Source: Bacteroidia bacterium (lineage in GTDB: Bacteria; Bacteroidota; Bacteroidia; Chitinophagales; Saprospiraceae). Taken from it: a stretch of DNA of 64,000 nucleotides. The stretch covers positions 1-64,000 of the forward strand of contig JAUIKE010000004.1 in the NCBI GenBank assembly GCA_030430845.1, in the 5' to 3' direction. Numbering within the stretch: the first letter of the stretch is position 1; each line of letters starts with the position of its first letter. This document shows positions 7,463 to 15,567 of this stretch, piece by piece. Under the pieces are notes generated by a model, which was given only the letters and a program-made list of their open reading frames with translations, was not told the origin of the DNA and ran no database searches. A program made the position numbers and the translations under genes.

Positions 7463-9202
7463 ATGAAACCACTATCTATCTGCCTGGTAATCGCACCGCT
7501 GCTTTTGACTACCTGTACCTTCCTGCATGAAGACCCCTTGAGTGAACAGGACTATATCGCCGCCTGGAAAAAATTCTACCCATCCAAAGCACTCGCTCAG
7601 GGCATGCACGATGTTATTTTTGACTATGAAGATCCTTCTTCCGAAAGGGTGCTGGAGTGGCTGGATTTTAATAGAAAAATGCTCACACAACTACCCCGGA
7701 CAGAAAATGCCTCAGGTAGTTCTAAAGGTATCAATGCCCGATTGCTGAAAATTCAAATACAAAAGGAAATTCAGTATTGGGAAGAAGAAATGCCGCATAT
7801 TACTTCTGCCTCCTTTTATGCCCGACTGATCGATCGAGCCCTTGATCCGGTTTTTGAAGCGACCTTCCTAACCTCTTCTGATAAAGTGGAGATCATATGC
7901 TCGCGTTTGCAGTCGATCCAGGATCTGTGCCTGACCGGCAATAAGCTGTTGGAAGAAATGAAAAAAGAGGAGGTATTAAAAAGCCTGGAATTATTAGAGA
8001 AAAACAAAGTTTTCTTCGAAAAAGAAATATCGGAAAAAATGAAGCAAGCAGGCATTCAAAAACCTTGCTATAATTTTGAAGCCCGCGTCCAATCCACTGT
8101 AGCCGCGATCCAGAGACTCATGGATTATCTCCGTAATGATGCTCTGGTAGATGATTCCCCCGCGAACACCATACTTGGTCGGGAAGCCTACGCCCGGGAG
8201 CTAAAAAATTACCTGGACCAGCCGGTTTTTCCGGAACAATTGGCCGACCTGGCCTTAAAGGAAATCGAGGAGGTTAGAGGGCTCATAGAATTGACCTCCA
8301 TGGAGTATGTCAAAAAAGAATATCCCAATCAATTTGATCCTGAAGATAAGCAGGCAGGCGTTCGCCTGGCATTCGACGATATGGAAAAGGACGCCCCGGC
8401 TAACGGTGCCGAATACCTCGCTTTTTGGCAAGACCTGGCCGAGGACGCCATGGAATTTATCGAAGAAAAAAACATCGCAACACTGCCGGAATTTCAGACA
8501 CTTCGGATCATTCCCGCTCCCGAAAGTGCCGGCCCGGCTGCCAGGATCGGCTGGGTCGACAGTGCCTCTCCCTTTGATCCCAATCCAGTAACAACACTTT
8601 ACCTGCCTAATATTCCTGATACCTTTCCCGCGGAAGAGCGCAAAGACTTCTGGTCGTCTTTCAACAAGCCTTTCAACCGAATGATCGTCATCCACGAATT
8701 ATTTCCAGGGCACTACATGCAGATCAAGATCAGCCGCGAAACACCACATCCCGTTCGCCTGCTTTTTCCTTACGGTCCTTATTTTGAAGGCTGGGCTTCT
8801 TTCACTGAAGAAGTGGCCCTCGCTGCCGGCTGGGAAAAAGAACGGCCGCTGACCTATCTGGCCCACTTGCGAAAAAGACTCGAAAATGCCAATCGGGCCT
8901 ACACCTCCGTTATGGTCCACTGCAATGGCTGGGATCAGGAAAAAGTAATGCAGTTTTCTACCGAAACCTCTCTGCTGGCGCCTCAATTTGCCAAAAGCCT
9001 CTGGGGCCGTCTGATGCGCTCACCTATGCAAATGACTTCGTACTTTTACGGAGGCATGCAGTTCAGAGCACTCCAAAAAGCCGAAAAAGATCGCCTCGGA
9101 GATCAGTTTGACCTCCTCCTTTTCATGGATACGATCATGAAAACAGGCCCGGTCCCGATAGAAGAATTTTATGATGTTTTCAAAATGGTAATTCCAGATT
9201 AA
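7463..9202 (+). CDS. DUF885 family putative lipoprotein hydrolase
   Basis: 579 residues. The N-terminus (SICLVIAPLLLTTCTFLHED) is a signal peptide with a plausible lipoprotein cysteine. The rest matches DUF885, a mostly alpha-helical zinc-peptidase-like family: the signature HELFPGHYMQ begins at H411, with further conserved blocks such as FEGWASFTEE. Members are thought to be metallo-carboxypeptidase-like, but substrates are unproven. Full length for the family. Starts at ATG 7463, divergent from the 6572 gene. No partner gene suggests its substrate. Confidence 0.85.
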   Translation: MKPLSICLVIAPLLLTTCTFLHEDPLSEQDYIAAWKKFYPSKALAQGMHDVIFDYEDPSSERVLEWLDFNRKMLTQLPRTENASGSSKGINARLLKIQIQKEIQYWEEEMPHITSASFYARLIDRALDPVFEATFLTSSDKVEIICSRLQSIQDLCLTGNKLLEEMKKEEVLKSLELLEKNKVFFEKEISEKMKQAGIQKPCYNFEARVQSTVAAIQRLMDYLRNDALVDDSPANTILGREAYARELKNYLDQPVFPEQLADLALKEIEEVRGLIELTSMEYVKKEYPNQFDPEDKQAGVRLAFDDMEKDAPANGAEYLAFWQDLAEDAMEFIEEKNIATLPEFQTLRIIPAPESAGPAARIGWVDSASPFDPNPVTTLYLPNIPDTFPAEERKDFWSSFNKPFNRMIVIHELFPGHYMQIKISRETPHPVRLLFPYGPYFEGWASFTEEVALAAGWEKERPLTYLAHLRKRLENANRAYTSVMVHCNGWDQEKVMQFSTETSLLAPQFAKSLWGRLMRSPMQMTSYFYGGMQFRALQKAEKDRLGDQFDLLLFMDTIMKTGPVPIEEFYDVFKMVIPD

Positions 9203-9319
9203 TTATATTGAAAGGTGTGACCGTCCAGCATTGTCCTCGATATGCAAACAGCCCCATCGGGGTGATATATTGATAACCCTCAGTTTCAACTGGGGTCAAA
9301 AACACTATCACAACAAAAC

Positions 9320-10378
9320 ATGACCAACCCAATCCAACGAATCGCCCTCACCCCCGACTACGCCATCTCCCGAGTCATCAAAGGAGGCTGGCACCTGGCC
9401 GGAGGGCACGGCAATATTGACGAACAGGAAGCCATCGAGGATATGCGGGCCTTCGTAGAAGCCGGCATAACCACCTTCGACTGTGCCGATATATACACCG
9501 GCGTGGAAGAACTCATCGGCCGTTTTTTGCGAAAAAACAAAGATGCCTTCACTTCCGGAAACCTGGCTCCCGTACAGGTACACACCAAATACGTACCCGA
9601 TTACAATGCACTGGCTACTTTAACAAAGGAAGATACAGTGCGAATCATCGACCGTTCTTTGCAGCGACTAGGAGTCGAAAGACTCGACCTCGTTCAGTTT
9701 GCCTGGTGGACCTATGAGGTGCCCGGATATGTGGAGACAGCCGTTCATCTGACCGAACTCCAACAACAAGGAAAGATCCGTCATATTGGCGTAACCAATT
9801 TCGATGCTAAGGCTATTCAATCTATGGTGGATGCCGGAGTTCCTATTCTTGGCAATCAGGTACAATATTCCATTCTAGACCATCGCCCGGAAAAAGTTCA
9901 GCAGGGTATGGCTGAAAAATATGGCTTTAAATTCCTGTGCTACGGCACCATTGCCGGAGGCTTTCTCTCTGATCGATACCTGGATGCACCCGATCCTCCT
10001 CAACCGCTGGAAAATCGGTCGTTAACCAAGTACCGACTGATCATTGATGAATTCGGCGGCTACGAATTTTTCCAGGAAACCCTTCGCTTGCTCCGAAATA
10101 TTGCCGACCCATACAATGTGGGCATAGCAGAAGTGGCGGCGAAATATATTATGCAAAAACCAAATGTAGGTGGAGTCATTGTAGGTGCTCGCAACCGACG
10201 GCATTTAGAAAAATTACAAAAGCTAAGCAGTTTTGAGCTAAACGCTGAAGATTTAGCCCGGATTAAGCAACTAGTAGACCGGTCCAAAGGGCCACTTGGA
10301 TCAGTTTATGAACTCGAGCGTGACAAAGAAGGTAAGCACGGTCGTATTATGAAGTACAATCTCAATGATCCGCAATGA
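9320..10378 (+). CDS. Aldo/keto reductase
   Basis: 352 residues, (beta/alpha)8 NADPH-dependent oxidoreductase family. Visible motifs: TTFDCADIYTGVEELIGRFL with the conserved Asp and catalytic Tyr, the catalytic Lys in HTKYVPD, RLDLVQF, HIGVTNFDAKAI, and a late VGGVIVGARN cofactor motif. The usual active-site His region reads VQFAWW rather than VHWW. Overlaps the next gene by ATGA, so it is translationally coupled to the NhaC antiporter. Substrate not predictable. The preceding 117 nt include CCCCATCGGGGTGATATATT, like a short intergenic repeat common in this phylum. Confidence 0.9.
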   Translation: MTNPIQRIALTPDYAISRVIKGGWHLAGGHGNIDEQEAIEDMRAFVEAGITTFDCADIYTGVEELIGRFLRKNKDAFTSGNLAPVQVHTKYVPDYNALATLTKEDTVRIIDRSLQRLGVERLDLVQFAWWTYEVPGYVETAVHLTELQQQGKIRHIGVTNFDAKAIQSMVDAGVPILGNQVQYSILDHRPEKVQQGMAEKYGFKFLCYGTIAGGFLSDRYLDAPDPPQPLENRSLTKYRLIIDEFGGYEFFQETLRLLRNIADPYNVGIAEVAAKYIMQKPNVGGVIVGARNRRHLEKLQKLSSFELNAEDLARIKQLVDRSKGPLGSVYELERDKEGKHGRIMKYNLNDPQ

Positions 10379-11772
10379 GTGAATTATCAAAAGCAAGCGA
10401 AGAGGTAAAGCAGGTTCGTTTTTATGGCGGCCTGCTGGGTACTCTTTTACCTTTCATTGTATTTGTGACGGGAGTCATTATCATCGCCTTATCTGGAGCG
10501 CCCGATGAACGAGGTTTCTGGCCCATCCTTATTTTAGCACTGGGCTTAGGTTTGATCCTGGCAAAGGATAAAAATGCATTCAGTAAAACCGTCATCGGTG
10601 GGATGTCGCAAGAGATCGTGATGATCATGATCACAGCCTGGATGTTGGCTTCGATCATCGGCGTGTTGATGACCGCCACCGGTTTTGTGGAAGCACTGAG
10701 TTGGAGTGCGAGTCAATTAAACCTGAGTGGGCCGGGTTTTGTGGTAGCGACCTTCATAATTTGCTGCATCGTTTCTTTATCTACCGGCTCTAGTTTTGCC
10801 ACTATTTTGATCTGCAGCCCGATCTTGTATCCGGCCGGCGGATTGTTAGGAGCGCATCTGCCCAGCCTGGCCGGCGCGATCATCGCCGGCGCGACTTTTG
10901 GGGATTTTAGTGCGCCTATTTCTGATACGACCATCGCCAGTGCTTTGAGCCAAAAGGCGGCGATCGGGCCTACCGTTCGCTCGAGATTGAAGTATATCCT
11001 ACCCGTCGCTGCGGCGGCCCTGCTGGCTTTTTTTATTAGCGCGAGTTTGAATGTGGGCGGTATGGAGAGTATGGAAAGCCAGTCGCTGGGTAACCCTCGG
11101 GGGCTGCCCATGTTGCTGGTACCGGCTCTGATCATTTATCTTTTTTTACGGGGAAAACATTTGTTGCATGGCCTGATGATGGGCCTGCTGTTTGGAGTGG
11201 CGCTGGGATTAATTCTTGGTTTGTTACCTACGGAAAAACTGCTGTCGCTGGATCTGGAAAATTTTACAGCTAAAAGTTTTGTCATTGACGGCATCAATCG
11301 AGCCGTGGGGATTAGCTTTTTTACGATCCTTTTGATGGGGCTGGTAGCGACTTTAAAGGCTAGTGGCCTGGTGGATCGTCTGGTCACCTTTGCTTCGGGG
11401 CGCAGCAAAACGCCTCAACATGCCGAATCCTGGATGGCAGGCACGGTGGGGGCAGCGGTTTTGCTGACCACGCACAGTGTGGTGGCCATCCTGATGGTAG
11501 CCGAGTTTGCTAACAAAACAGGCGAACAAATGGGGGTGTCGCCTAAAAGAAGGGCCAATATTTTGAGTATGGTGGTTTGTATCTTCCCCTTTTTACTGCC
11601 CTATTTTATTCCGGTCATTTTGATGGCCAATACCACTTTGGCAGGAGAGGAATTTGGCATTCCGCCGGTGGCGCCTCTGGAAGCGGGTTTGTATAATTTT
11701 GTGGCCTGGGGCCTGATAGGGATGGTAATGATTGTAATTTTGTTTGGATTTGGAAGGAAGGCAGATGGATGA
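10375..11772 (+). CDS. NhaC-family Na+/H+ antiporter or related ion transporter
   Basis: 465 residues with about 11-12 hydrophobic helices and no signal peptide. Conserved stretches STGSSFATILICSPILYPAGG and GATFGDFSAPISDTTIASAL match the NhaC / ion-transporter (IT) superfamily signature, where acidic residues in the second motif take part in cation binding. Other members exchange malate/lactate, so the substrate is not certain. Start overlaps the stop of the aldo/keto reductase by 4 bp, giving a two-gene operon. Confidence 0.85.
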   Translation: MSELSKASEEVKQVRFYGGLLGTLLPFIVFVTGVIIIALSGAPDERGFWPILILALGLGLILAKDKNAFSKTVIGGMSQEIVMIMITAWMLASIIGVLMTATGFVEALSWSASQLNLSGPGFVVATFIICCIVSLSTGSSFATILICSPILYPAGGLLGAHLPSLAGAIIAGATFGDFSAPISDTTIASALSQKAAIGPTVRSRLKYILPVAAAALLAFFISASLNVGGMESMESQSLGNPRGLPMLLVPALIIYLFLRGKHLLHGLMMGLLFGVALGLILGLLPTEKLLSLDLENFTAKSFVIDGINRAVGISFFTILLMGLVATLKASGLVDRLVTFASGRSKTPQHAESWMAGTVGAAVLLTTHSVVAILMVAEFANKTGEQMGVSPKRRANILSMVVCIFPFLLPYFIPVILMANTTLAGEEFGIPPVAPLEAGLYNFVAWGLIGMVMIVILFGFGRKADG

Positions 11773-11908
11773 TTTGACACTGTCTACGCTGAAAACACTG
11801 TTTTATTCCCCAATAACAAACTTTATATAATAGATTTATCAACTGTGCAGATCATCGTTTTTCAGCCCATACGGGCACGTCTGTGCAGCCCTATAAAAAA
11901 ATTGTTTC

Positions 11909-12274
11909 ATGAGCGATCAAAAAGAATTACGAGCAGACCAATTCGAGCTCTACGACCTCAAAATAGTCGTCGAAAAAATCGATGGACATTGCACCTGCGA
12001 CATGCAGGTAGGCGACTGTTTTTTCCTGAAAGGAGGAAAAATTTCCCTCCCAAATGACTCCAACTTCTGCCTGTACGCCATGCAGTCCACCATTCCGTTG
12101 CTGCCTGCCAAGCAACGTATGAACCACCCGGCCGACTGGATGGAGACCGACTCCAGGGTAATCTGCCCCGATCCTGCCTGTAAACTCATCATGCGCATAG
12201 ACAGGGAGTCATCCCGAGTGCTCAATCATGATGATGTGAGCCCGATCAGTTGGGAGGAGTTGGATAAAAAATAG
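11909..12274 (+). CDS. TIGR04076 family protein
   Basis: 121 residues, cytoplasmic. It follows the pattern of the TIGR04076 family: KIVVEKIDGHCTCDMQVGD near the N-terminus, then CLYAMQSTIPLLPAKQ, and a CPDPACKLIMRI end. Conserved cysteines (HCTCDM, FCLYAM, ICPDPAC) suggest metal or redox chemistry, but no biochemical function is established. Twenty nt separate it from the cupin lipoprotein, with which it may be co-transcribed. Confidence 0.75.
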   Translation: MSDQKELRADQFELYDLKIVVEKIDGHCTCDMQVGDCFFLKGGKISLPNDSNFCLYAMQSTIPLLPAKQRMNHPADWMETDSRVICPDPACKLIMRIDRESSRVLNHDDVSPISWEELDKK

Positions 12275-12294
12275 CTTGACTAAATAATTGAATC

Positions 12295-12675
12295 ATGACT
12301 AATTTTGCAAAACCATTGTTTTTCATATTGCTATTATCTGCCTTTTCGTGCCAGCCGGAAGAGCAAAACGCTTTGCCTGGTCCCTTAGAAGCCGGCTGGA
12401 AGGGGAAAAAGGTGTGTCAGGTCCTTTCTGAAAATGAAAAACTGAGGGTGCTCAAGTGTACTTTTGAGCCCGGTGTCGGCCATGAGCGGCATCAGCATCC
12501 TCCCCATTTTGGATATACACTTAGTGGAAGTCGGTTTAGAATAAAAGACACGACCGGTGTCAGGGAAGTAGATTTGCCGACCGGCTACTCTTTTGAAAGT
12601 GACGGCGTCGCCTGGCATGAAGTACAAAATATTGGAGATAGCACTTCTGTGTATTTGATCATTGAGCCTAAATAA
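12295..12675 (+). CDS. Cupin-domain lipoprotein
   Basis: 126 residues. Type II signal peptide ending in LLSAFSC with Cys19, so anchored in a membrane facing the periplasm. The rest is a single cupin domain: the first metal motif is GHERHQHPPHFGYTLSG and the second DLPTGYSFESDGVAWHEVQN. Histidines at the expected sites could bind a metal. No substrate can be assigned. Probably in a short operon after 11909. Confidence 0.8.
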   Translation: MTNFAKPLFFILLLSAFSCQPEEQNALPGPLEAGWKGKKVCQVLSENEKLRVLKCTFEPGVGHERHQHPPHFGYTLSGSRFRIKDTTGVREVDLPTGYSFESDGVAWHEVQNIGDSTSVYLIIEPK

Positions 12676-12838
12676 GAGACTGGGCACTATGTTAAATATG
12701 CTCTGAATAGGGCGCTATTGGGCATCAGAATTCCTTTAAATTTTTGTCCTAGTACTTAATCGCAATTTTCCCTTCATCAATCTAAAATGCTTACTTTTAG
12801 AATAAGCGTTTTTTTCCTCAATATTTTATCCAGTTAAC

Positions 12839-14539
12839 ATGAATCAACTCAGCTACACCAGTGGGATTAGTCATGTACCCCTGCTTGGCATTACCATCGG
12901 GGATTTATTTGACCAAATGGCCGAAAAGTATTCCGAAAATGAAGCCTTGATTGTCCACCACCAAAATATCAGATGGACCTATGCTCAGTTAAAAAAGCAA
13001 GTAGATGATTGTGCAAGGGCCTTGATGGCGGTAGGGCTCAAAAAAGGAGAGCGCATCGGAATTTGGTCACCCAATCGATATGAATGGACCGTCACGCAAT
13101 TCGCCACGGCAAAGATGGGAGCTATTCTGGTTAATATAAATCCTTCTTACCGCTTACACGAATTAGAATATGCACTTAAACAGTCGGAGTGTAGTATGAT
13201 CATCATCGCCGATCAATTTAAAAGCTCCGACTATACTCAAATGATGTATGATTTGCTGCCGGACTTAAAAACGGCTTCTATTGGGCAGCTGAAGACTTCA
13301 AAATTACCTCATCTCAGAATAGTGATCCGTCTTAGTGATGAACTTGCTGCAGGCATGCTATCCTGGCAAGACTTCATGCAAAAGGCGGAGGAATGCCCGG
13401 CAGAAGCATTATCACAGCTGCAATCCGAGCTCTATTTTGATGAGCCTATCAATATTCAATATACCAGCGGAACGACGGGATATCCTAAAGGCGCTACCCT
13501 GAGCCATCACAACATTTTAAACAATGGCTACTTCGTGGCACGGACCATGAATTTTACGAATAAAGATCGCCTGATCATTCCCGTGCCACTTTATCACTGC
13601 TTTGGAATGGTGATGGGGAATCTGGGCTGTATGACACACGGTGCCACCATGATCTATCCGAGTGAAGGATTTGAGCCGCAGGCAGTTTTGAAAGCTGCCG
13701 AAAAAGAAAAAGCAACTGCTATTTACGGTGTGCCGACTATGTTTATAGCCGAATTAGAACATCCGGAGTTTGGCAAGTTTGACCTGACTAGTTTGCGGAC
13801 TGGCATCATGGCCGGCTCGCCTTGCCCGATCGAAGTAATGAAAAAAGTGCAAACGCTGATGAACATGAAGGATGTGCAAGTAGCTTACGGCATGACCGAA
13901 ACGAGCCCCGTCAGTACTCAAACCCGGATAGGGGCCCCGCTGGAAAAGCAGGTCAGTACCGTTGGTCAGATCCACCCGCATTTGGAGGTCAAAATCATTG
14001 ACCCGGACACAGGAAGGGTGGTTCCTGTTGGAGAAGCTGGAGAATTGTGCACCAGAGGTTACAGCGTTATGCTTGGGTATTGGAATAATGAGGAACAAAC
14101 AAAAAACGCCATCGATGCGGCCCGCTGGATGCATACGGGAGACCTGGCCACCATGGATGGAGAAGGGTATATCAATATTGTAGGCCGAATCAAGGATATG
14201 ATCATTCGGGGTGGAGAAAACATTTATCCCCGCGAGATTGAAGAATTTTTATATAGCCATCCCAAGATCAGTGCTGTACAGGTTATTGGTGTGCCGGATG
14301 AAAAGTATGGTGAGGAGGTGATGGCATGGATAAAGTTGAAAGAAAATGAAAAAGCCACAGGGGAGGAAATAAAAGAATTTTGCAAAGGACAGATTTCCCA
14401 TTTTAAGATTCCTCGGTATATAAGATTTACGGATGGCTTTCCAATGACCGTTACAGGAAAGGTCCGTAAGGTTGAGATGAGAAAGACAAGTGTGAAGGAA
14501 CTTGGGCTAGATAAAGAAAACAGCATTAAAATGGCCTAG
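12839..14539 (+). CDS. Acyl-CoA synthetase (AMP-forming)
   Basis: 566 residues, the full length of medium/long-chain fatty acyl-CoA synthetases. ANL-superfamily motifs are all present: P-loop [11 protein letters not shown] from Y208, the A5 motif YGMTETSP, the A7 motif [13 protein letters not shown], the hinge [20 protein letters not shown], and the C-terminal catalytic lysine in TVTGKVRK. The reaction is fatty acid + ATP + CoA to acyl-CoA + AMP + PPi. TACTTTTA about 45 nt upstream is a near-consensus -7 box. Monocistronic. Chain-length preference unknown. Confidence 0.93.
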   Translation: MNQLSYTSGISHVPLLGITIGDLFDQMAEKYSENEALIVHHQNIRWTYAQLKKQVDDCARALMAVGLKKGERIGIWSPNRYEWTVTQFATAKMGAILVNINPSYRLHELEYALKQSECSMIIIADQFKSSDYTQMMYDLLPDLKTASIGQLKTSKLPHLRIVIRLSDELAAGMLSWQDFMQKAEECPAEALSQLQSELYFDEPINIQYTSGTTGYPKGATLSHHNILNNGYFVARTMNFTNKDRLIIPVPLYHCFGMVMGNLGCMTHGATMIYPSEGFEPQAVLKAAEKEKATAIYGVPTMFIAELEHPEFGKFDLTSLRTGIMAGSPCPIEVMKKVQTLMNMKDVQVAYGMTETSPVSTQTRIGAPLEKQVSTVGQIHPHLEVKIIDPDTGRVVPVGEAGELCTRGYSVMLGYWNNEEQTKNAIDAARWMHTGDLATMDGEGYINIVGRIKDMIIRGGENIYPREIEEFLYSHPKISAVQVIGVPDEKYGEEVMAWIKLKENEKATGEEIKEFCKGQISHFKIPRYIRFTDGFPMTVTGKVRKVEMRKTSVKELGLDKENSIKMA

Positions 14540-14603
14540 CGCTTTAGCTGAAAAAAGGAGTTATTTAAATACACCCTGAAGTTCGACTAAAAAACCCTAA
14601 ACT

Positions 14604-14747
14604 ATGAGTTTTTCGAAAAAAAGTAACTCCCGATATTCGTATCCACAATTCAAAGCGGGCTTGCATGGTGGAAAGGTGACCGTAACCTGGGTTGGAGAGG
14701 TAAAAAGAGAGGTCATATTCATTGAAGTTATTTGGAAAGAATTTTAA
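14604..14747 (+). pseudogene. Remnant of a class III adenylate/guanylate cyclase
   Basis: A 47-codon open frame reads PQFKAGLHGGKVTVTWVGEV then KREVIFIEVI. This closely resembles the stretch FKAGLHGGKVTVTEVG, followed by a KKEI(A/V)(F/Y)HGDV segment, in class III nucleotidyl cyclase domains of Bacteroidota. The fragment loses similarity before the expected HGDV step and stops at 14745. No flanking cyclase sequence is visible in any frame, so it is an isolated shred inside the otherwise empty 14540-15020 gap. It lies 273 bp before an H-NOX gene, the domain that controls a cyclase in soluble guanylate cyclase. Confidence 0.5.
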
Positions 14748-15020
14748 CTTCAGAAGAGATTATATTTTACACCTCTTGAATTCCCTTTTCACCAATATTT
14801 ATGTAACTTTAGTTAGCATAAATATTTCTTTAGACCATTGTTAATTATTTATTCCCACCTTCATTTAAGTGACCTTACAGTTACCCGCTACGTCTATAAA
14901 TATGGAAAGTAGCGGATCGATTAGAGGAAGAATCGCATCAGGTTAATAATGCTAGGTGCTTCCCTTCAAAACCTAAACTGAATTTCAGCAGGTATTTTTT
15001 CATTTTTCAACCCAAACAAA

Positions 15021-15560
15021 ATGAAAGGAATTGTTTTTACAGAGTTTCTGGACATGGTAGAACGTGAGTTCGGAGAAGATACCATGGAAAATATTATTGA
15101 TAGCGCCGACCTGGAAAGCGGAGGTGCCTATACAGCTGTTGGATCCTATCCGGCTAGCGAAATGCGGCAATTAGTGCACGAATTAAGCCTCAAAAGTAAT
15201 CTTTCGCATGCCCAACTGCTTGAAAAATTTGGGCACGTGTTGTTTAGTGGACTGCACAAAGCATACCCTCATTTTTTTGAGGAGTCCGACCTGTTCGATT
15301 TTTTATCGACCATACACACCTATATACATGTAGAAGTAAAAAAACTGTACTCTGATGCAGAGCTTCCCAGTCTGTTTGTGATGGATAAGTCGGAGAAGCA
15401 ATTGGTGCTTTTGTACGAGTCGCCTCGAAAAATGGGTGACTTGGCGCGGGGCTTGCTTCAAGCATCTATTTTGCATTATAAAGAACCCAATGTTGATCTT
15501 TTAGAAGAACTGGAAGCTGCTGACGGTTCCAGGGTTAAGTTTACGCTAAGCAGAAAATAA
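15021..15560 (+). CDS. H-NOX haem nitric-oxide sensor protein
   Basis: 179 residues, a stand-alone H-NOX domain. The predicted proximal haem ligand is H103 in IHVEVKKLYSDAELPSL, and the propionate-binding Y-x-S-x-R motif is Y132-S134-R136 (LLYESPRKMG). The residues aligning with the distal tyrosine of O2-binding H-NOX proteins are L141/A142, so no O2-stabilising tyrosine is present; by family precedent it should bind NO rather than O2. Seven nt separate it from the hybrid kinase at 15568, the usual arrangement in which H-NOX controls kinase autophosphorylation. Cytoplasmic. NO ligation and kinase control are inferred. Confidence 0.92.
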   Translation: MKGIVFTEFLDMVEREFGEDTMENIIDSADLESGGAYTAVGSYPASEMRQLVHELSLKSNLSHAQLLEKFGHVLFSGLHKAYPHFFEESDLFDFLSTIHTYIHVEVKKLYSDAELPSLFVMDKSEKQLVLLYESPRKMGDLARGLLQASILHYKEPNVDLLEELEAADGSRVKFTLSRK

Positions 15561-15567
15561 TCCCCAT

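Noticed and set aside
9252..9276. CCCCATCGGGGTGATATATT as a REP element
   Set aside because: Resembles short repeats I remember from the phylum, but there is only one copy here, so it cannot be shown.
14586..14620. ACTAAAAAACCCT before the H-NOX operon as an autoregulatory site
   Set aside because: Only one weak motif; nothing similar 21 bp on either side.
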